Assembly: GCF_040183065.1 (NCBI RefSeq)
Contig: NC_091123.1
Span: 8,315,001-8,379,000 of the forward strand
Reading direction: 5' to 3'
DNA: 64,000 nt
DNA from: Periplaneta americana
Taxonomy: Eukaryota > Arthropoda > Insecta > Blattodea > Blattidae
Shown here: piece by piece, positions 56,621 to 64,000 of the stretch
Layout of the letters: every line of letters starts with the position of its first letter
Numbering within the stretch: the stretch's first letter is position 1
Position numbers and translations under genes: made by a program
The notes under the pieces: generated by a model
The model's input: the letters and a program-made list of their open reading frames with translations, nothing else
Database searches by the model: none
Told to the model about the DNA's origin: nothing

Positions 56621-58348
56621 CTGTTTCTGTATCATCTTCAAGTGTAATGACGAGACAGAACGTTATATTAACAGATAGCAGTATTGCTTGAAAGAGAGAG
56701 GGAGGTTTATTATTTATTAGAGTTTGGGCATATTCTAAGAGATATCACCACATAATTATAGCTTTGTGAGACACATATGATGGCAATTTTGTAATAAAAA
56801 CACAAGAAGATTTGGGGAGATTCGAACTTTGAGCCACTACTACTAACTTGTTCAATATACCAATGCCGTAACAACTTACGCTACTGTAACTGTTTATATT
56901 GCTTCGGCATAATACATGGTTTTCCTGTTCATATTTGCTCCGGTTGATTTTGTATTTATCAATTTTATTACTATTTCACTCTTCAAGGGCCCTGATGTAT
57001 CTAGAATCAACCTGCCACTCGATTTTATTACATATTTTAGCCTCTTAAACAAAATACAGCAAATTTAAATGGTTTAATTATGTGTTACCTAGTGAACTAC
57101 AGCGTTGACGAGACGAGCATGCGCAATGTATGTCTCTGGAACTTAGAAATTGTTGGCTGGCCCATTCTTTTTGCTGCTAAGTGTACATTTCATGTTGGCA
57201 ATTACATTTATTGTAATGTGGACCTCACAATTTTGCATATACTGCCACAGTTACATTTATTACAAAAATACTTTCTTGCGAAATACACTATTATACATAA
57301 ATTTCATGCCTATTACTGTATTTTATTTCCTCGTCTTACCCAAACGTCGTATTTATGCTTCCCCTCCTGCCCTTTAAAATAGTTTTTATGCCTAGTCACT
57401 GCTTTATAGAAATCATGAACTTATCTGCTAAGTAATATTTATTTTTCAATTCTATTTTTCATTATCATCTAGTAACATTAATCTATTTTACTATACCATA
57501 TATTCATTACTCTACATTTCCTTCCATTTTTAACTAGTCTCGTACTATCTTTCCCTAGAATTATCACTAATTATTACTTTGCACTATAACAGTTTTGCTT
57601 TTCCCTTCACTATTTTCTGAAACCTCATACAGCAACCCCAACTAATGATTTAATTTAACCAATTTAAAATTGTCACTTCCACTATACTCCTTTCTTGATC
57701 CTTTTTACTTATCCTAATCATTGCTTTATTTCTGTAAAAATAGGTTCATTGTTATACTTCTTACATAAAACCACTATTCCCTAATTTCACTCATTTATTT
57801 CATATACAGGTTGTATCATTTTGCTATTAACCATTTCTGAGTTTTGGTGTGAAGTTAGAATAAGTTTTTGTTGAATCGTGTATATTTACATAAAAATCTC
57901 GTTTTTCTCAGTGGAATGCTCTGTATAGCTTACTGTCCCAGTTAATAACTTCGAATGCAGTTCAATTCCAGAGCAGAAGTGAAATTTTCATTTGTCTAAA
58001 AGTTTCTGTACTCTTTCCAGATTTTCATCCACTACTGGACTGCCAACTGCAATGCACATGGTGCAACTAGACTGACGAATCATCTGTACTGCACAGTGCA
58101 CTGAAGACTTCTCATGTGTATCGACTGATGCATTGCAATGACTAATTCAACAAAATGTTTTTGTGCAATTTCTCTAAAAGTTGGCAGTATGTGGACAGTG
58201 AATATGAAAGTTGTGAAGTGGAATTATAGTGAAAATATTGAACTTTTAAATATTTTAACCATTTGTGTGATAAATGTAATAATTCATGAATAATAAATTC
58301 TGATTATAAGAGTATGTTTTTATTTGTGGAATATTATATCTACTATAG
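56621..58348. other. Gene-free stretch
   Basis: A tRNA-like B-box on the minus strand near 56818 (AGTTCGAATCTCC) hints at another SINE fragment. Otherwise nothing recognised. Confidence 0.35.
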
Positions 58349-58356
58349 GGGGTCCT

Positions 58357-58777
58357 ACAAACAAAATTTAAATTTTCCCGCCAAAAAAGATAGTATATAT
58401 TCACTACATCTGCCTTGTCACTGGCAGCTCTCTGCATGTTTGTTTTTATATGCTACACTAGCAACCTCAAGTGTACAAGCTATATACTGTATAGCCACCA
58501 CAGTGCCAACTTCAACTTGTTCACAATGTATAGCTATGGACTACAATGGAGAACTTATAGTAGAGTTCTTCATTGTAGTCCATAGATATACATTGTGAAC
58601 AAGTTGAAGTTGGTACTGTGATGGCTATACAGTATATAGCTTGTACACTTGAGGTCGCTAGTGTAGCATATAAAATGCAAAGGCAGAGAGCTGCCAGTGA
58701 CAATTCGACCACTATAAAAGGGGGATGTAGTGAATATATACTATCTTTTTTGGCGGGAAAATTTTTTCAAACAAAAA
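58357..58777. mobile_element. 421-bp palindromic (fold-back) element with 8-bp TSD
   Basis: The left arm (about 58372-58556) and right arm (about 58565-58765) are near-perfect inverted copies separated by fewer than 10 nt at about 58561. The right arm carries an extra block of about 17 bp near 58703-58720. GGGGTCCT flanks both sides (58349-58356 and 58778-58785). The same peptide, 'YATLATSSVQAIYCIA', is readable inward from both arms, a by-product of the palindrome. A transcript across it would form a hairpin of about 190 bp. Confidence 0.85.
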
Positions 58778-58785
58778 GGGGTCCT

Positions 58786-60753
58786 TCTAGGAGAGATGGC
58801 AGTTGGAGAATCAAAGAACACATATACTCTTTCAACCATTTTAATTATGTAGCACAATTTACCATACAAAGATGTACATTAACATTCTCACAGTATATTG
58901 CAATCTATTTCATAACTTTCTACACTTAAAATCACTAACACAAGATGTCAAAGAATTACTGTAAACTCATGGCCAGTTTCATCAGTCTGTTAAAATTGAA
59001 CACCAGAGAAAACCTAGATATGAGAATGCCACACACTTTTTAAGTCAGTAATTTTATTGTTTAAAAGTTAATAATGCAACTGAAATTGGCAGCTCATAAA
59101 ATGTCACTAGTCCATAATGAAAACAGGACTACTAGTTTAGTACAACCTCAATTATCCATTTTAACAGACTAGACACAGAAAACAGATTATCCATATTACT
59201 GGTATTACTTTTAATTGATTTAAATGCAACTAGCACAATTTAAGATGCTTTAAAAAGTCTGTTATTTTCTGCACTTTCTCAAAGAAATTCATTCTAAGTT
59301 TGCCAATTACTAATAAATATTCGAGCAAGAGTGCAAGTGAAAGTATTTATTTAAACATGACTCAAAAAGAAACAAAAGTTATGCATTCAGCAAAGTTATG
59401 GTGATCACAGTAAGCACAATTCAGAAAGTAGAAAAGAGCAGTGTAAGCCATTTTTGCATACCACTTAAACACATCCTTATTTTGGTGACATAATCTGCAG
59501 GGCAGTTAATCGAGATTCTACTGAATATACATTAAGACTGTCTTAGCAAGGAAGTCAGAATATCCTACAAACAGAAACTTACTGTTATATAACAAATATT
59601 TAGGACATAACTCAGATTAGGCCTTTTCAAAGTGTTCAATCTAATTTTTATGTCAATTTGAATTTTACAATGTTGTAACTAAAATGGGAGGAGGAAACTT
59701 GTAACATTTGTCTTTAAAGCAATGTACTGTACAATTTAAATAAACCGTGTAACACGGAACAAAATTAAAAAACAGCACTTCGGTGCTCATTATAAAGCTT
59801 AAACCTTTCAAGAACACTTCTGCAATGACACTGATAACCTGATGTACCTCAAGTAAAAATGTTACACTTTCTGAATGACAGACAGCAAAATTCACAGTTG
59901 CAAAAGGTTATACTTTTACTCCATTAAAATGTGCTTGAAGACTGACAAAGCTAGATGGGTCTACTTCAATGTCTCAATCAACAGCACTTCTGTTTGTAGT
60001 ATTTTAAGTACAATGGCACACATAATGAAATTCCACATACCGGTACTGCAGAAAATATTAGTAATATCTATTGTGACCAAAAGGGACAATTTTCAATATG
60101 TAATGCAAATCTATTAAAGAGGAGCATTGTCACGTGGTACTTTGGGCCTATAATGATGGGACAAGCATGGGCACCTTATATTTCCGCGAATTTCAAAGCA
60201 GGCCACATCTTAACAATGAACACATAGGCCTTCTATATTTTCGCGTTCTTACATTTTCATGGCAAACCTAATTTCGAGTAAAATTGATTTGGATCATACA
60301 TATGACATTTCAATCTCCCAGGGTTTAAAATGCAACAGTGTAAGTGTAAAAAAAAAACAAACTAAAAACATACAGTATGTCCAATATAAATTTACATGAA
60401 ATGTATAGGAATTTTAACAGGACTCAGAAAACGACAAGTAATTGTGAAATGTATCTGTACTAACAGATAATGGAGAAATGCAATATTTTTATTAGACTAT
60501 CAGTAACTAATAGACATCATTGAAACTGGCCATTATTAAATTGTTTAAATTTTAAAGAAATTTATCTTATCTGAATATGCATCTAATTTGTCCATTCTAT
60601 TTAATGTATTTATATATAAATATCAATCTATATATTGTACAGTATATATATTTTAACAACCTAATCTGATTTAAATTGTCATACATTTTGCATTCCAACC
60701 TCAAGCTGATGACACTCATGTCGAAGATCTTCACTTCTTCATACCAGTTCTGT
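58786..60753. other. Mostly unique AT-rich stretch, possible 3' UTR on the minus strand
   Basis: Few repeat signatures. Minus-strand AATAAA complements (TTTATT) occur near 59346 and 59051. If the exon at 60754-60805 is real, this would be its long 3' UTR. A diverged Tigger-like terminus may lie at 59145-59170. Confidence 0.3.
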
Positions 60754-60805
60754 TCATCGGTCCCAGGAGAACTTGTCATCCTCCAGTGGTCCATGGAGAA
60801 ACAAT
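60754..60805 (-). CDS. Weak candidate terminal exon
   Basis: A good minus-strand acceptor (CGAATTCTTCTGCAG) precedes 'LFLHGPLEDDKFSWDR' and TGA. A second frame stays open for 60 residues. No partner exon was identified to choose between them. Confidence 0.2.
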
Positions 60806-60829
60806 CTGCAGAAGAATTCGAAATAACAT

Positions 60830-61890
60830 TAGCTCAATGCTAGGTGAAAAGTACATCCTCTATTTTAGAATTTAAAGTACAAAGAATTGTGTCTGTGCAA
60901 AATGTACATTTAGAGATATGCACAAAGTACATGTTTTCAGCAATCCTGACATCGAGAAAACAACCTGTCTGTGTCTTCATCATTTTTTTCCATATTCGAC
61001 TTCAAGTTTTTTTTTTTTTTTTTGGTTAGGTATTTCTGCTTTTCAGCAGTTGCCTATAATATTCTTTCATTTCAATAGAGGGCAATTCAGCCAGTTGCGA
61101 CAGATGACCAGTCTGTCGCAGAAGGTGAGAACATGACATGAAGTTACATTATGAAAGATTATATGATTAGAAACGAAGCAGGTTGTGGCTCTTACAGCTA
61201 ATTGGTACTAACCTAGCATTAGCCTGAGATTGACCCAACTTGCTCAGCAAAACAATGCACATCAAATATAATTTTTTATAACGAAATTAATATGTCACGA
61301 TTTGAAATCAAATACACACAATGGCAGTGTTGTTAAAATTAAATGTAATGATTTACTGTAATTTTTTTCTGTATTGTGGACAATACTGTTCATATCTCTG
61401 AAAAATTAAATCTTCAGAGTAATTAATCACCATACACGAATTTTTATGTTTAGTTGCAGATTTTACCCTCAGACCAGATGGTTTCACAGAGAACAGTCCT
61501 TCTTTATTCAAAGATTAGGGGCTACTAATTGCCAAACATCTTGTAATATAGTGATACGAGATATATTATATATCAACATCTTCGATTCTGCTGGCCCTTC
61601 ACATTTTTGTATTCGAGCCAGCAGTCCCTTACTAACACTATTTACAGCTTAAACACAGACATAACGTGACTTTAAAACCTACTCTTAACTATGTCTCATG
61701 TCTCTAGACTAGACGGCAGTTCGGAATGCAGTCAGCTGCTACACTGTGGCATCTCTGGTATGTGACATCACAAGCTTGTACAGTAGAACCAATCGGAATC
61801 AGTCTGTAACAAGTACTTTCCGAGTTCGTTTGTTCATGTGTGAGTGTTTCAATACATTGAATAAGTAAAACTAACATTTACTGTGGGTAA
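60830..61890. other. Gene-free stretch with one possible micro-exon
   Basis: 61079-61124 on + is bounded by TTTCAATAG and GTGAGA and is open in two frames; 46 nt is too short to judge. A T-run lies at 61009-61023. Confidence 0.3.
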
Positions 61891-61897
61891 GATAAAT

Positions 61898-62100
61898 AAA
61901 TGGAAAAAGAGACTGTAAAAAGACAAGTATTGCACAGGCAGGCACGAAAAATAGTGTTTAAGGTGTATAATTATTTTAAAAATGTTGACGAGCAGAACAC
62001 TGCCAGCCATCTTGATGCTGGCTGCAATGTTGCCAACGTGCAAGAAACAAATGCAGAAGCATGTGGTGTGGGATTGAGAACCGTGCAAAGAATACTGTTA
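61898..62100 (+). pseudogene. N-terminal fragment of the Tc1-like transposase family seen at 31440
   Basis: Reads 'MEKETVKRQVLHRQARKIVF', then an helix-turn-helix region ending 'EACGVGLRTVQRIL', parallel to 'VACGVSERTVYRIL' at 31620. The catalytic part is missing. Confidence 0.6.
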
Positions 62101-62407
62101 ATGAAGGAAAGAGTTTTTGTTTGGTGTCATGCTTACAGTAATCAACGGCTAAGATTATTGTCTTTTGATAATTTAAATTCTCTGCTGTGCTATTTGTATT
62201 ACACATGCTCGTGAAGTACGATGTGGCAATGTTGTACGCTGCCTTGCTCTCTATCTATCTCTCTCTCTCAATGCAAACGCTAGCAGACTACTGCCTTCCG
62301 AATTGCCGTCGACCTACATTTTCACTTAATTCTCCTAATTTATCCCCTTCTTACCCTACTTCACTTCTCTTATTCTCAGCTATACTTTTATTCCTACTAG
62401 TTTTCTC

Positions 62408-63140
62408 ATTGGAACGGTTGGAAGTAAATCCCGAAAAGACTAAGTATATGATTATGTCTCGTGACCAGAATATTGTATGAAATGGAAATATAAAAATTGG
62501 AGATTTATCCTTCGAAGAGGTGAAAAAATTCAAGTATCTTGGAGCAACAGTAACAAATATAAATGACACTCAGGAGGAAATTAAACACAGAATAAATATG
62601 GGAAATGCCTGTTATTATTCGGTTGAGGAGCTTTTGTCATCGAGTCTGCTGTCAAAAAATCTGAAAGTTAGAATTTATAAAACAGTTATATTACCGGTTG
62701 TTCTATATGGTTGTGAAGCTTGGACTCTCACTTTGAGAGAGGAACAGAGATTGAGTGTTTGAGAATAAGGTTCTTAGGAAAATATTTGGGGCTAAGAGGG
62801 ATGAAGTTACAGGAGAATGGAGAAAGTTACACAACGCAGAGCTGCACACATTGTATTCTTCACCTGACATAATTAGGAACATTAAATCCAGATGTTTGAG
62901 ATGGGCAGGGCACGTAGCACGTATGGGCGAATCCAGAAATGCATACAGAGTGTTAGTTGGGAGGCCGGCGGGGAAAAAGACCTTTGGGTAGGCCAAGATG
63001 TAGATGGGAAGATAATATTAAAATGGATTTGAGGGAGGTGGGATATGATGGTAGAGACTGGATTAATCTTGCTCAGGATAGGGATCAATGGTGGGCTTAT
63101 GTGAGGGCAGCAATGAACTTCCGGGTTCCTTAAAAGCCAA

Positions 63141-63173
<33 letters not shown>

Positions 63174-63175
63174 TT
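62408..63175 (+). pseudogene. RTE-type LINE 3' fragment, longest copy of the '[13 protein letters not shown]' family
   Basis: Starts 'LERLEVNPEKTKYMIMSRDQ' then, after a stop, 'KFKYLGATVTNINDTQEEIK', '[20 protein letters not shown]', a shift at about 62760, '[20 protein letters not shown]', 'RCLRWAGHVARMGESRNAYR' and (shifted) '[20 protein letters not shown]'. It ends in a TAAG tail at 63141-63173. This is the thumb and C-terminus of an APE-type LINE reverse transcriptase; the catalytic YADD is upstream and absent. Confidence 0.8.
63141..63173. repeat. (TAAG)n tail of the LINE fragment
   Basis: Eight TAAG units directly after the conserved 3' block. The copies at 13254 and 49738 end in the same place with one or two units. 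Confidence 0.9.
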
Positions 63176-64000
63176 TCTCATTCAACTTCATTCTCCTTTT
63201 TTCATAACTAACTGAATACTTCCTTCTTGTAAATAATTTAATACATTTAAACTTATTAACATAGAAGATCTAACCCTTGTTGACTATTTCAGTAAAAACA
63301 TAACCTATTATTAAATTTGCTGTCTAAACACTTCTTAGACACCACATTAGCACTTGTACTCTGAAATATTGTTTCACTTTATTTATAACATGGTCTTAGA
63401 ATCCAGTGTTTAATCAAAACAATTCTATAAAACTGAAAAAGTGCATCAGTTCAATTCCATTTTTCCATTATTAACTAAACCTGCTATTATTTCAACCCAC
63501 TGATATGCCATTTCCTCAGATTACAGACCGTTTTTTCTTTCCTACTGCCCCCTCGTTTCACACTCCTAACACGCTTTACATTCAACTTCCCCTTCCACTT
63601 TCCACACTTATTTCACTTCCTCTTTCACCATTCTCTTCTTTGGTTGAAGATCTCCACCTCTGTTGCCATTTGATACTTTGCTTGTTTCACTGACTTGACC
63701 TTGGGGTGACATTATTGTTCATCTACCTGGTGACATAACCACTGCCGAATTCGTTATCATCTGAATGGAATTTGCTAACAATGGTTTCTTCCGACATCCT
63801 TCCATTGCAATCTCCTGTATCACCGTCCTCATGCCTTCCGCAACTTTACCCTTTCTATTCATTCCACTATTATTAACAATCCTCCTTATTTTCTCCTTAT
63901 CTCTATTCTCTTTCTTTCATTTACATTCTATTTGTCGACTCATTCAAGTTTTCTAAACAAAATTCGACATCAAGTAAGCCCTCATTAATTTTCAATTTAT
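63176..64000. other. Gene-free, pyrimidine-rich stretch
   Basis: C/T-biased on the + strand, with frames at 63505-63693 and 63765-63956 that are compositional. No gene or element recognised. Confidence 0.4.

Noticed and set aside
58314-58929. Matching 94-103-residue frames on both strands
   Set aside because: The identical peptide from both directions follows from the palindrome; no independent evidence of coding.
1-64000. A bacterial- or phage-type multi-gene system
   Set aside because: No compact gene clusters, ribosome binding sites or prokaryotic gene families are visible. All recognisable content is eukaryotic host or transposon.

Overview
This is a eukaryotic, AT-rich window dominated by transposable elements. 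Signs of eukaryotic origin are GT-AG spliced exons, AATAAA signals, tRNA-derived SINEs, APE-type non-LTR retrotransposons, hAT, Tc1 and Tigger remnants, microsatellites and a tandem satellite. No operon, ribosome-binding-site, plasmid or phage architecture is visible. The repeat types (a tRNA-headed SINE with a '...GGGTAACTTTC...' body, several RTE-type LINE 3' ends with GAAT/TAAG/GAT tails, DUF4817-like fragments) resemble those of a large insect genome. A cockroach (Blattodea, Periplaneta-like) is my best guess; this rests on memory of the families, not on a search.

Region 1 (about 1-16.4 kb, + strand): the only host gene I can assemble with confidence is a split transthyretin-like / 5-hydroxyisourate hydrolase (HIUase) gene. 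Its five in-phase exons lie at 2765-2869, 5797-5844, 6271-6413, 9795-9930 and 13964-14053. A possible alternative last exon is at 16018-16153, followed by AATAAA. The introns are packed with SINEs, a hAT element and decayed reverse transcriptases. The protein has the family fold signatures, but Gln replaces the first active-site His and the terminal YRGS is read as YRGR.

Region 2 (16.5-36.7 kb): repeat-rich intergenic sequence. It holds a 1.29-kb non-autonomous hAT with a perfect 8-bp target-site duplication (TSD), a 780-bp solo LTR nested in a short inverted-repeat element, a satellite of about 119 bp x 11.6 copies, a decayed Tc1-like transposase, several SINE families and simple repeats.

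Region 3 (36.7-41.3 kb): a complete Jockey-type non-LTR retrotransposon with both ORFs open, a poly(A) tail and a 10-bp TSD. ORF2 has no AUG at its start.

Region 4 (41.3-64 kb): more SINEs, a hAT transposase remnant, an RNase H-bearing LINE fragment, RTE-type tails, a 1-kb purine-skewed cryptic repeat, a Tc1-like remnant and a 421-bp near-perfect palindromic element with an 8-bp TSD. A few isolated exon-like stretches (21787, 44644, 48849, 60805) may belong to host genes that extend beyond what can be assembled here.

Apart from the HIUase-like gene, the genes do not form a pathway. The biology on display is transposon colonisation, nesting and decay around one purine-catabolism family gene.
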